NCBI GenBank assembly: GCA_964597075.1
Contig: CAZQXC010000060.1
Span: 1-14,207, forward strand
DNA: 14,207 bases
Direction of reading: 5' to 3'
DNA from: UBA2336 sp964597075
GTDB taxonomy: Bacteria; Bacteroidota; Bacteroidia; Cytophagales; Cyclobacteriaceae
The translations under genes and the position numbers were made by a program. Shown here in pieces: positions 6,950 to 14,207 of this stretch (position 1 is the first letter of the stretch; each line of letters begins with the position of its first letter). The notes beneath the pieces were generated by a model, which saw nothing but the letters and a program-made list of their open reading frames with translations, was not told the DNA's origin and made no database searches.

Positions 6950-9574
6950 TTATTGGCCTGACAATACAAAGGCCCCCCAGTAGTATGGCTCTGGGTGGGT
7001 CTTTTTTATTTCCTGCTGGGCCCCCCGGAAAGCAGTTCTCATTTGTTTTGGGCGCTTCAACCATTGACGATAAAAATCCGTCATCAATTGTTGAGTGGTA
7101 AAATCGTCAACTTTCCACAAGCTCATCATAATGTTTTGCGCCCCGGCAGAATGTAAGGCCAGCTTGAAACCATACACACCTTCGCCTGGATAAAATTCGC
7201 CTAAGCCGGTTTCGCAGGCGGATAATACAACAAGTTTTGTTTGATCGAGATTCAGATTGACTGCTTCGTACGCGGTTAGTATTCCATCATCTTCAGTCAA
7301 TAGATTGGGTTGATTGGCCCCAGTCAACGCGATACCTGAATTAATCAACATCCATACAAGCGAATGGGTTGTGTTTTGCTGACCCCTGAAATAGCCATGC
7401 GTTGCAAGGTGAAGAACAGCAGTTTCCTTTACTGATTTCAATTGTGCTTCGTTTGCAGTTAATCCTTTGTACAACTCCACCGACCATCCATTCGTTATCA
7501 ATAGGTCGTTAATGGTGTTCACTTCCATTTCAGTTCCCGGCAGACTTGTAAATGATTCGTCCATCGATGTGGTGGATAGCGTAAACGTTGGGTTACCAAA
7601 AAGCACAGCACGTTTTATTGAAGTCTTTTCAGCCTTTGGTAATTCCTCCAAAATTTCCTTTGTATTTGTAAGTTGATGAATTTCCAGCTGGTCAATTAAG
7701 TACTTTCCAGACCGGGAATCGTACAGTGTATTCAGATTAATCTGGTTGTAAATCCCGTCTGGTGAAAAGTAGACACGCTTTATTTTTTGCTTCTTGGGAA
7801 GTGCTTTTGTAATGGCCTCTGCAATGGGTTTCCAGTAAACGGAATAAGAAAGTGTATCAGTAAGCTTAAAATTGATAGCATTTATATACTGTCTGGCATA
7901 TTCCTTTTCGAGCCTTCTTTTTTCATTACTTTTCACAATAGCCATTACGGGTCTATCAGTTGTTTCCGGTGTGATAATAAGTGCAGCATAGATTAACCCG
8001 TCATACATTCGCACCATCTCCACAGCCGCTTCGCCTGGCTTTAGTTCTTTTTGAATGTCTTTCCAGGAAATTTCTTCAACAAGGAAACCTCGCTTAAAGG
8101 TTGCTGATTCCCGACTCAGTTTCATTTCGAGGTCTTCAACAATAGCTGTAAGTTGGGCAATTTGGCTTGCCGGTGGGTTGTCGCTGCGGATTAACTGTGC
8201 TAGTTCGTTTTTTAAAAATTCCCAGCGTTGATAATCGGTTTTCAGTTGCTGGTTATTACCATTAAGAATAGCCGTTTTCATTTTATGACTGGCATTTAGA
8301 ATGATGCCCTTTGTCATGGTCTGTAGATCGTATAGATTTTTGGTAATGTCCGGGTTTTGGTAGGAATCCTCCGAAGGAAAAATACCTGCAACATTAACTG
8401 CGAAGTTAACATACTCCTGAAGAATGTCTTGCTGGTTTCTGTAAAACGAAATCTTTTCGTTTTCACTCAGGTAGGTGAAGTTGTGCTGAACTTCTTTAAG
8501 TAAATTATTCGTTAGTGTAGTGAATACTGCATCAGCTTCTTTGTAGTCCAGATTGAAATAATAAGCTAGTGCGAGATTTAGCAATGAAGTTTGATAAATT
8601 CTGGGATTAATTCCCCCCGGCTTTTCAAGTAATTCGCGTGCTTTCAATAAATATGCAATGGCCGCATCATTATTTTCCAAATAAATTTGTGCCTCACCGA
8701 GGTTCGTTAAAATAGAGATATGAAGTTGACTTCCAAAATAGAGACCTTGCTCAATTGTGTTTAATGCTTTTTGCCATGTGTAAATAGCTGAATCCGTTTG
8801 TTCAAGTCTGCGATATATATTGCCTTGGTTTTGAAGGGCATATAAATAAGAGAGGGACTGTTTATCATTAATAAGGGAAATATATTCTGTGTTGAGAGCT
8901 ATAGCTTTTTCTAGATCACCATACTCCAGATAATAATTGCATAAATTACTCAGTAGTGTTTTGTATTCTGACGAACTACTAACATCCTGACCAAGTACCT
9001 CTTTCATAAACTTAACAGTACTCTCCAATTCCGCAATAGCCTTTTGAAGTTGTCCTTTCCGCTTGAAAAGTGATGCTGTTCCATTTTGTGTATTGACAAA
9101 TGCTAAAATAAACGTATAGCTATTCTCTGTGTAATGAGCACGATTATTACTAAGCGCATCCTGAAAAAGTATTAGACATTGTTTCAAGTAAAACTCGCAG
9201 CTATCATATTGACCTGATTCCAGGAAAAGATTTGCCAATTCGACCCGGGTTTCAATCCTGTCGATATGTGCTCGGGCATACTGTATATCCGTAATGGCGA
9301 TTGTTGTCCGAAATTGCTCGGCAGCCCTTTGGTAATTCCCGGTGGCTTTATTGATTTGTGCAAGCGTAGTGAGACTGCTGGCATACGCTGAACTTATCTT
9401 TCCTGAGTCGGCTTCGGCACGGATCAAAGCACTAGTCATTACTTCTTGCGCCAAGGCATAGTTACCTTCAGTATAAAGCTTCAGTCCCTTAGTATTCAGC
9501 GAGTCCCAGGATTGAGCAAGCAGTAACTTCTGTGTTAAAAGAATAAATAATACTAAAACTGTGTGACGTTGCAT
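6950..9574 (-). CDS. Exported TPR-CHAT domain protein (caspase-like protease family)
   Basis: This 874-aa protein has a signal peptide (VLVLFILLTQKLLLAQ core, cleavage near residue 21). It continues with TPR-like helical repeats from about 22 to 360 (for example EGNYALAQEVMTSALI, TGNYQRAAEQFRT, YGDLEKAIALN, LEQTDSAIYTWQKALN), a helical linker, and a C-terminal CHAT domain from about 590 to 874. The CHAT domain has the expected dyad: His726 in LHLATHGYF and Cys787 in LVVLSACETG. GEGVYGFKLALHSAGAQNIMMSLWKV precedes a final PYYWGAFVLSG, both typical of the family. CHAT domains are clan CD cysteine peptidases related to caspases; relatives include HetF and the Craspase protease. This one is exported, so it probably acts in the periplasm or at the surface on an unknown substrate. 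No adjacent gene looks like a target. It is transcribed alone or ahead of nothing, with 133 bp to the gene upstream. Confidence 0.92.
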   Translation of the reverse strand: MQRHTVLVLFILLTQKLLLAQSWDSLNTKGLKLYTEGNYALAQEVMTSALIRAEADSGKISSAYASSLTTLAQINKATGNYQRAAEQFRTTIAITDIQYARAHIDRIETRVELANLFLESGQYDSCEFYLKQCLILFQDALSNNRAHYTENSYTFILAFVNTQNGTASLFKRKGQLQKAIAELESTVKFMKEVLGQDVSSSSEYKTLLSNLCNYYLEYGDLEKAIALNTEYISLINDKQSLSYLYALQNQGNIYRRLEQTDSAIYTWQKALNTIEQGLYFGSQLHISILTNLGEAQIYLENNDAAIAYLLKARELLEKPGGINPRIYQTSLLNLALAYYFNLDYKEADAVFTTLTNNLLKEVQHNFTYLSENEKISFYRNQQDILQEYVNFAVNVAGIFPSEDSYQNPDITKNLYDLQTMTKGIILNASHKMKTAILNGNNQQLKTDYQRWEFLKNELAQLIRSDNPPASQIAQLTAIVEDLEMKLSRESATFKRGFLVEEISWKDIQKELKPGEAAVEMVRMYDGLIYAALIITPETTDRPVMAIVKSNEKRRLEKEYARQYINAINFKLTDTLSYSVYWKPIAEAITKALPKKQKIKRVYFSPDGIYNQINLNTLYDSRSGKYLIDQLEIHQLTNTKEILEELPKAEKTSIKRAVLFGNPTFTLSTTSMDESFTSLPGTEMEVNTINDLLITNGWSVELYKGLTANEAQLKSVKETAVLHLATHGYFRGQQNTTHSLVWMLINSGIALTGANQPNLLTEDDGILTAYEAVNLNLDQTKLVVLSACETGLGEFYPGEGVYGFKLALHSAGAQNIMMSLWKVDDFTTQQLMTDFYRQWLKRPKQMRTAFRGAQQEIKKTHPEPYYWGAFVLSGQ

Positions 9575-9707
9575 GCTGAGGGTTTGCAGTGTCCTTATGT
9601 AGATCGGGCAATGGACTAGTTTAGAAATATCAAAAAATATTCTGAAAAGTATGTAGTGATTGAGAAATATTTGTTATTTGACTTGTCTGATAGTGGTGGG
9701 TTGAAAG

Positions 9708-10925
9708 TTATACAGACTGAAGTAGCGATTGATCCAATACTTCAGTTAGACATCGCTTCATTTTCCCAAATGATTCTTCCATATTGGCATCCAGACCAAC
9801 ACTAATGCGAATCAGCCCATCACTCAATCCCATGGCTTCCCGTTCTTCCTCGGGTATTTCAGAGGATGTGCTGCTTCCAGGCGAACTGAATAGGGTTTTA
9901 TAAAAGCCCAAACTAACAGCCAGGTAACCCAGATTTTCTTTTTGCATGCGTTCCATCAATTTATACGCACGATCCTTAGTTTTCACATCAATCACCAACA
10001 TACCACCAAAACCGAAATCTTTATTTATCATTGAATCAATCAGTGCTGATTGGGGATGGGAGGCTAGTCCCGGGTATCGAACTTCCATTCCAACTTTAGA
10101 AAGTTGAGAAGCAAGGTATTGAGCATTTCTGCTGTGTTGCTGCATGCGAATATGTAGGCTATGCAGATTCTTTAAAACGGAAGCTGCGCGCATGCTGTCC
10201 ATTACAGGCCCCAACAACATGATCATACCATGATTTACATCGGCCAATTGATGTATGAATTCATCGGTAGCACAGATAGCTCCAGCAACGGTGTCACTTG
10301 TTCCGTTGATGAACTTGGTTAGGCTGTGAATAACAATGTCTGCACCCAGGTTAGCGGGAGAGATAATCATCGGTGTAAACGTATTATCGACCACTAGTTT
10401 TACACCATACTTTTTGCTTAATTGACTGATAGCTTTAATATCCGAAACTTCCAGCAGAGGATTACTAACCGACTCACAAAAGATTACTTTCGTGTCGGGG
10501 GTAATAGCTTTCTCGATTTGATCGATTTTTGTGATGTCTACAAAATGAGTGTTAATACCAAAACGAGGAGCTACATTTTTTAAAAAGGCGTAAGTACCAC
10601 CGTATACCATTCGGCTACATACAATTTCATCCCCTTTTTTACAAAGCTGAAGCACGGTTGATGTGATGGCTGCCATTCCAGATGCAGTTACGGCAGCCGA
10701 TTCCGTGTTTTCCATTTTAGCCAACGCCTGGCTCAGGTAACGATTAGTGGGGTTCCAATGGCGTGAGTAGAGATAGCAACCTTCAATATCTTTCGCGAAA
10801 ACCTCTTCCATTTTATCGGCTTTCATAAAAGTGTACGTTGAAGAATCTTCTATCGAAGGGTTTACACCACCAAACTCTCCAAAAAATTGGAGGTTTTGAA
10901 TGTTTTGCGCTGGATTAAATTTCAT
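9708..10925 (-). CDS. Cys/Met-metabolism PLP-dependent enzyme (gamma-lyase/synthase family)
   Basis: This 405-aa fold-type I enzyme belongs to the Cys/Met metabolism group (cystathionine gamma-synthase, cystathionine and methionine gamma-lyases, O-acetylhomoserine sulfhydrylase). Visible signs are YSRHWNPT (53-60; phosphate and cofactor contacts from the partner subunit), the VVDNTF aspartate (D180), the PLP lysine in HSLTKFINGTSD (K204) and the C-terminal substrate-carboxylate arginine in LIRISVGLD (R373). The Cys typical of methionine gamma-lyase in YGCT is Gly here (VYGGT, 108-111). The usual HPASMTH stretch is replaced by SSPGSSTSSE (347-356), so the exact substrate is uncertain. It probably breaks or makes C-S bonds of homocysteine, cysteine or methionine in the cytoplasm. 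It is divergent from a cysteine-desulfurase-like gene, suggesting a sulfur amino acid theme. Confidence 0.88.
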   Translation of the reverse strand: MKFNPAQNIQNLQFFGEFGGVNPSIEDSSTYTFMKADKMEEVFAKDIEGCYLYSRHWNPTNRYLSQALAKMENTESAAVTASGMAAITSTVLQLCKKGDEIVCSRMVYGGTYAFLKNVAPRFGINTHFVDITKIDQIEKAITPDTKVIFCESVSNPLLEVSDIKAISQLSKKYGVKLVVDNTFTPMIISPANLGADIVIHSLTKFINGTSDTVAGAICATDEFIHQLADVNHGMIMLLGPVMDSMRAASVLKNLHSLHIRMQQHSRNAQYLASQLSKVGMEVRYPGLASHPQSALIDSMINKDFGFGGMLVIDVKTKDRAYKLMERMQKENLGYLAVSLGFYKTLFSSPGSSTSSEIPEEEREAMGLSDGLIRISVGLDANMEESFGKMKRCLTEVLDQSLLQSV

Positions 10926-11011
10926 GCCTTAATTGTATTTCTGACTTCGCTTGGTTAAGGTAAGCTTAATTTAACCACAAATGCCATGATAAAAGTCATA
11001 GCTACACATGA

Positions 11012-11024
11012 CCTTTTTAAAAGG
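11012..11024. repeat. Short perfect palindrome CCTTTT-T-AAAAGG
   Basis: A 13-bp inverted repeat with a 1-bp centre lies in the space between the two divergent PLP-enzyme genes, 87-99 bp from the lyase start. It could be a regulator site; AT-rich palindromes of this size also occur by chance. Confidence 0.25.
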
Positions 11025-11099
11025 CTGGCGCAGGCAATGGTATTAGTAGGCTCTTAAAATCATTTCAAAAAGAACTGCCAGCGGTTCAGTGCATCAATC

Positions 11100-11147
11100 A
11101 TCGGCTGTAATTCGCCATTTGCCAATGTCATGATTTTGGCAGCCGAT
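11100..11147. promoter_or_regulatory. Nested inverted repeats upstream of the class-V aminotransferase gene
   Basis: ATCGGCTG (11100-11107) and CAGCCGAT (11140-11147) form a perfect 8-bp inverted repeat with a 32-nt interval. Inside it is a near-perfect 20-bp palindrome at 11121-11140 (GCCAA...TTGGC arms, TCATGA centre, with one T-T mismatch and one G-T pair). The block sits 29-76 bp upstream of the candidate -7 element at 11176, where an activator or repressor could bind. As RNA, the outer arms could also form a hairpin. No known regulator is identified. Confidence 0.35.
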
Positions 11148-11175
11148 ACTACGGGTGTGTTATTTCGTTTTTTTA

Positions 11176-11183
11176 TAGCTTTG
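11176..11183 (+). promoter_or_regulatory. Candidate -7 element (TAGCTTTG)
   Basis: TAGCTTTG matches TAnnTTTG exactly. No good -33 TTTG is seen at the expected 19-nt distance (11153-11156 reads GGGT), so it may need an activator. Its last G is the first base of a GTG that opens the reading frame. This makes that GTG an unlikely start and supports the ATG at 11213, about 20 nt beyond the predicted transcription start. Confidence 0.45.
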
Positions 11184-11212
11184 TGAGGGTAATCTTGTAT
11201 AACCCTGGAACC

Positions 11213-12721
11213 ATGACTTTACCAACCTTAACTTTGCCCACGCAAGCTGATTCTTTGGATTTTACATTAATCGCGAAAAATGTGGTAGGTCACCGGCAGG
11301 AAATCGAAACAATTTTTGGTAAAAAGCAACTTATTTATGCTGACTGGATTGCTTCAGGCAGACTTTATGAACCCATTGAAAAACTGATGACTGAACATTT
11401 TGGTCCATGGGTAGGGAATACACATTCTGAATCGAGCTATGTAGGTGAAGTTATGACGACAGCGTATAAGATGGCTCACCGGATTATTAAGGACCATGTT
11501 CATGCCGATGGTGGTGACGTGATTATTTGTTGCGGTAGCGGAATGACTGGTGCTGTTTCCAAGCTTCAACGTATTTTGGGCTTACATATCCCCGATCGTG
11601 CTAAAGCATTTTACCATCAGCCTGCAAACGAAAGGCCGGTTGTGTTTATAACACACATGGAGCATCACTCCAATCAAACATCATGGTTGGAATGTGAAGC
11701 GGATGTTGTGGTTGTTCCTCCTGATGAGAATTTATTGGTGAACCCTGGTAATCTGGAAAAGGAATTAGAAAAGTATAAGCACAGAAAAGTAAAAATTGGT
11801 TCTTTCACTTCCTGTTCCAATGTTACAGGAATATTCACACCCTATCATACGCTGGCCGCCATCATGCACCAACATGGAGGCTTGTGTTTTATTGATTTTG
11901 CGGCCTCAGCACCCTACGCGGATATGAATATGCATCCTGAGAACCCCGATGAAGCTTTGGATGCCGTTATGTTTAGTCCGCATAAGTTTTTAGGCGGCCC
12001 AGGAAGTCCTGGTATTGTAATCTTCAATAAGAAACTTTACTCAAATACAGTTCCGGATGAGCCGGGTGGCGGTACCGTACTTTGGACAAACCCATGGGGT
12101 GAACATCATTACGTTGAGGACATTGAAACCCGAGAAGATGGCGGTACACCAGCTTTTCTTCAGACTATTCGTGCGGCACTGACCATTAGGTTGAAGGAAC
12201 AAATGGGTGTGGAGAATATTTCCAGGCGAGAAGAACAAATCTTTGAATTAGCCTACGGAAAACTTTCTAAAATTCCGGGGTTGAACATTCTTGCACCTGC
12301 ACTTGGCGCAAAGAGACTCGCCATGCTTTCGTTTTATGTGAATGACCTTCACTACAATTTAATCGTGCGCATACTCAGCGACCATTTTGGGGTTCAGGTG
12401 CGTGGTGGATGTTCATGTGCCGGCACGTATGGACATTATCTGCTTCATGTGTCGCATGAAAAATCAAGAGAGATTACTGGTAAAATTGATTCAGGAGATT
12501 TGTCGGCCAAGCCGGGCTGGGTACGGCTATCGTTACATCCTATCATGACCAATGAAGAAGTTGATTACATCTGTGAGGCTATACGGCAGATAGCCACAGA
12601 GCCGGAAAAGTGGACATCACTTTATCAATATTCTCCACGTACTAATGAGTATCATCCTGTCGCAGGGGAGAGTAAATTGAATGATAAGCTTGCACGGTGG
12701 TTTAGTCTTGATCTGGACTAA
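11213..12721 (+). CDS. Class-V aminotransferase / cysteine desulfurase-like PLP enzyme
   Basis: From the ATG at 11213 the protein is 502 aa; the frame also allows a GTG at 11183, but that base overlaps a -7 promoter element. Numbering from the ATG, the class-V features are: IYADWIASGR (41-50) at the domain start, GSGMTGAVSKL (108-118, PLP phosphate loop), THMEHHSNQTSW (147-158, with the His stacking on PLP), IDFAASAPY (227-235, PLP-N1 aspartate) and the Schiff-base lysine in FSPHKFLGG (K258). A Cys-rich loop, RGGCSCAG (397-404), stands where SufS/Csd enzymes carry their catalytic Cys. It could remove sulfur from cysteine (or selenium from selenocysteine), or act on another amino acid; SufS itself is shorter, about 400-420 aa, and this protein has extra N- and C-terminal parts. 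No suf/isc genes are near. It overlaps the next, convergent gene by 20 bp. Confidence 0.88.
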   Translation: MTLPTLTLPTQADSLDFTLIAKNVVGHRQEIETIFGKKQLIYADWIASGRLYEPIEKLMTEHFGPWVGNTHSESSYVGEVMTTAYKMAHRIIKDHVHADGGDVIICCGSGMTGAVSKLQRILGLHIPDRAKAFYHQPANERPVVFITHMEHHSNQTSWLECEADVVVVPPDENLLVNPGNLEKELEKYKHRKVKIGSFTSCSNVTGIFTPYHTLAAIMHQHGGLCFIDFAASAPYADMNMHPENPDEALDAVMFSPHKFLGGPGSPGIVIFNKKLYSNTVPDEPGGGTVLWTNPWGEHHYVEDIETREDGGTPAFLQTIRAALTIRLKEQMGVENISRREEQIFELAYGKLSKIPGLNILAPALGAKRLAMLSFYVNDLHYNLIVRILSDHFGVQVRGGCSCAGTYGHYLLHVSHEKSREITGKIDSGDLSAKPGWVRLSLHPIMTNEEVDYICEAIRQIATEPEKWTSLYQYSPRTNEYHPVAGESKLNDKLARWFSLDLD

Positions 12722-13295
12722 GGCCAGACTTAGTCACTTGCCGTTGAGCTTTCAGTGCCCAATACAAACCCGGCACATCAGTCTTCCATTGAGGGAGTAC
12801 ATAGACTATTGCCATCTCTTCGATGAGCTCTGTACCCGTCAATGCAACTGTGGTATAGAATAGCCAATCGATAGATTCATCCACAAAATACAAGCTACAG
12901 AGAAACACGCCTTGTAAAACGGCAGCAATTTTTGCACCGTAGGTATGAAAGCTTGTTGTTCTCTGGTATTTTAACAGTGCATAAAGGTTTTGAGTCAAAA
13001 ACAAACCGAAGAGTAACGCGATTAGACCCCATTCATCTTTTAGAAACTCTGGCTTGTAGTAAAATAGGCCAATAACAGCAGCCAAAACCGTTAAGTCATC
13101 ACCGAGGGAATCGAGGCGTGAACCCAGAATGCTTTTAACTTTAAATTTGCGGGCAAGGAACCCGTCAAGGGCATCGGTTAAAAAACTGATTACCAGCAAC
13201 CATTTGAATAGATCAAATTTGCCTTGAATAAGAAGAATTATAAAAATCGGAAAGGCCAGAATTCGGAAAAAGGTAATGAAGTTTACCATACGCAT
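12702..13295 (-). CDS. CDP-alcohol phosphatidyltransferase family membrane protein
   Basis: The complete CDP-alcohol phosphotransferase motif D(x)2DG(x)2AR(x)8G(x)3D(x)3D is present. In the longer 217-aa frame starting at 13355 it covers D61, D64-G65, A68-R69, G78, D82 and D86. I place the start at the ATG at 13295 (197 aa), because MRMVNFITFFRIL is the usual beginning for this family (compare MNxPNLLTLxRI in PgsA) and the 20 residues before it look non-coding. About five to six hydrophobic segments follow, as expected for an integral membrane enzyme. It transfers a phosphatidyl group from CDP-diacylglycerol to an alcohol such as glycerol-3-phosphate; the acceptor cannot be fixed from motifs. 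Its 3' end overlaps the class-V aminotransferase gene by 20 bp, tail to tail, so no intrinsic terminator separates them. Confidence 0.88.
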   Translation of the reverse strand: MRMVNFITFFRILAFPIFIILLIQGKFDLFKWLLVISFLTDALDGFLARKFKVKSILGSRLDSLGDDLTVLAAVIGLFYYKPEFLKDEWGLIALLFGLFLTQNLYALLKYQRTTSFHTYGAKIAAVLQGVFLCSLYFVDESIDWLFYTTVALTGTELIEEMAIVYVLPQWKTDVPGLYWALKAQRQVTKSGLSPDQD

Positions 13296-13457
13296 GGGGC
13301 GTCTTGCCTGAAAAAGCAAATAATAAATTGAACACAACGGCCCAGACCGGAACATGGAAATGTTAATCAGCTCAATTAAAATTGAGATAAAAATTCAATT
13401 CTACAAAGTAAAATCTATAGAACAGTCAGGAAATGAATAGAGAACTGCCTGGTGGAC

Positions 13458-13808
13458 TTAAAGTGAGGGTAATTTGAAAAAACGCTTTTCTTTGCTGACC
13501 TGGTGAACGATGATTTCTTCTTGTTTTCCTGTAGTGTCTTCAATAATAACCGAATACTCTCCGGAGGGCAATCCGGTAAAATTGTATGGTCGGCTGAACA
13601 TATTGACATTGAGAATTACTTCCGTAAATAAAAGGTTTTTCTTGTTGTCGTAAATTGCTACTAAAACCTTTCCGGTTTGGTCACCTTGATAATGGACAGT
13701 AAAAGTTCCATTACCGCTGCTCGTTATTAAACAAGAGTTTTTTTTACCCGTTCCAAATGCAGCGATTGAAAGGAACATAAGAATGTATAAATAGAATGCT
13801 TTTTTCAT
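13458..13808 (-). CDS. Small exported beta-sandwich-like protein, function unknown
   Basis: The frame opens at 13856, but the start is best placed at the ATG at 13808, giving 116 aa that begin with a clean signal peptide (MKKAFYLYILMFLSIAAFG). The 16 residues upstream are unlike a signal sequence. The mature part (about 95 aa) is mostly beta: GTFTVHYQG, KVLVAIYDNKKNLLFTEVIL, then NFTGLPSGEYSVIIEDTTGKQEEIIVHQV. The GLPSGEYSVIIED pattern recalls the Ig-like/secretion-tail beta sandwiches common in Bacteroidota exported proteins, but it is the whole protein here rather than a C-terminal tag. No lipobox is seen. It is upstream of the phosphatidyltransferase gene on the same strand with a 162-bp gap, so co-transcription is possible but not evident. 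Confidence 0.75.
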   Translation of the reverse strand: MKKAFYLYILMFLSIAAFGTGKKNSCLITSSGNGTFTVHYQGDQTGKVLVAIYDNKKNLLFTEVILNVNMFSRPYNFTGLPSGEYSVIIEDTTGKQEEIIVHQVSKEKRFFKLPSL

Positions 13809-13918
13809 TTTGATTCTTACAAGAGTTTTATTTTGTGACCAACTATACGTTAACAAACGATAAATGGTGTTAATGGTTTAACGGTAACCGTATAGGGTAT
13901 GATAACAGACAACTTGAA

Positions 13919-13993
13919 CGGACAGAATTTAATAAGGTTAAGAACACATTTTGGATGTGTTAAAGTGGTCTGGGTTCAATCCCTTTTCAGGAA
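13919..13993 (+). pseudogene. Degenerate tRNA-Gln(UUG)-like remnant
   Basis: A perfect anticodon-arm analogue occurs at 13944-13960: ACACA, 7-nt loop TTTTGGA, TGTGT, with one more A-T pair outside. Loop position 34-36 reads TTG, the anticodon for glutamine, in the usual TTTTGG context of tRNA-Gln. Upstream, AATAAGGTT (13931-13939) resembles a D-loop with its GG. Downstream, GGGTTCAATCCC (13972-13983) matches a T-arm, but only three stem pairs form and the variable region is too long (9 nt). The acceptor arms (CGGACAG and TCAGGAA) do not pair. I read it as a decayed tRNA or tRNA fragment, not a working gene; a chance match is possible. Confidence 0.3.
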
Positions 13994-14207
13994 AATTGCT
14001 TTTAATCTAAAATACAAAAGATTGTACGGTAAGTACTTCAACGGCTATTTAAATTAATTAACAAAATAATAATATAAGAACCTCATGGCCACCTAATATT
14101 ATACGAAACCTAACTTCATTAGTATTTACTACAAGAGGGGGTAAAGGTATGATCAGTGCATTGGCGGCATACTCAGAATATTTTAATTATTACAACTAAA
14201 AATGTAG
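13994..14207. other. AT-rich stretch with no gene seen
   Basis: From the small exported-protein gene (start 13808) to the window end there is no credible coding sequence; all six frames have frequent stops. Besides the tRNA-like remnant and an 11-bp ACGGT-A-ACCGT inverted repeat at 13881-13891, this last part is AT-rich (for example ATTTAAATTAATTAAC near 14047). It ends with a 16-codon frame at 14149-14199 behind a purine-rich GAGGGGG. I see no clear promoter or terminator. Confidence 0.6.

Noticed and set aside
1..9574. A defence island built from the PLD-like protein and the CHAT protein
   Set aside because: Both families occur in defence systems, but here they are 6 kb apart, on opposite strands, and separated by housekeeping genes (pyruvate kinase-like, helicase/Csp, rpoD); the CHAT protein is exported.
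9631..9639. CAAAAAATA as a minus-strand -7 element for the CHAT gene
   Set aside because: It has three rather than two bases between TA and TTTG and no -33 element at the right distance.
14149..14199. 16-codon frame preceded by GAGGGGG near the window end
   Set aside because: Too short to judge, no recognisable composition, and Shine-Dalgarno sequences are not a reliable sign in Bacteroidota.
1..14207. Mobile elements or CRISPR array
   Set aside because: No transposase, integrase, long terminal inverted repeats or regularly spaced repeats were seen anywhere in the window.

Overview
The window reads as an ordinary chromosomal segment of a Bacteroidota bacterium, most likely of the order Cytophagales. 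This is inferred from several signs. The primary sigma factor is short (287 aa, no region 1.1). Candidate promoters match the Bacteroidota -7 consensus TAnnTTTG rather than TATAAT. Ribosome-binding sites are weak or absent, GC is moderate, and there is a tandem pair of YceI-like secreted proteins and a secreted TPR-CHAT protein. I see no insertion sequence, integrase, phage gene or CRISPR array, and no intact RNA gene.

Left part (1-3561, all +): the 3' part of a single-HKD phospholipase D-like protein whose start lies left of the window; an atypical pyruvate kinase with an added N-terminal helical region and no C-terminal domain; and two consecutive YceI-like exported proteins 41 bp apart. 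Middle (3562-5486): a compact cold-shock/RNA operon made of a DEAD-box RNA helicase, a 71-aa lysine-rich small protein and a CspA-type protein, with 11-nt gaps. It has a candidate promoter about 150 nt upstream and ends in a perfect 14-bp bidirectional terminator. That terminator is shared with a convergent 116-aa protein of unknown function (5505-5855, -).

Right of this, rpoD (+) starts at 6075, just behind a good candidate promoter. It converges on a large secreted TPR-CHAT (caspase-like) protein (6950-9574, -). A Cys/Met-metabolism PLP enzyme (9708-10925, -) is divergent from a class-V aminotransferase / cysteine-desulfurase-like enzyme (+, start probably 11213). The 287-bp space between them holds palindromes and a -7 element. 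The class-V gene overlaps by 20 bp, tail to tail, a CDP-alcohol phosphatidyltransferase (-). A small exported protein (-) comes next. The last ~400 bp carry no gene but contain a tRNA-Gln(UUG)-like remnant.

I did not find a convincing new multi-gene system. The points most worth a second look are the non-canonical pyruvate kinase, the exported CHAT protein, the helicase/small basic protein/Csp operon and the degenerate tRNA-like element at the right end. All functions are assigned by reading motifs; no database search was run.
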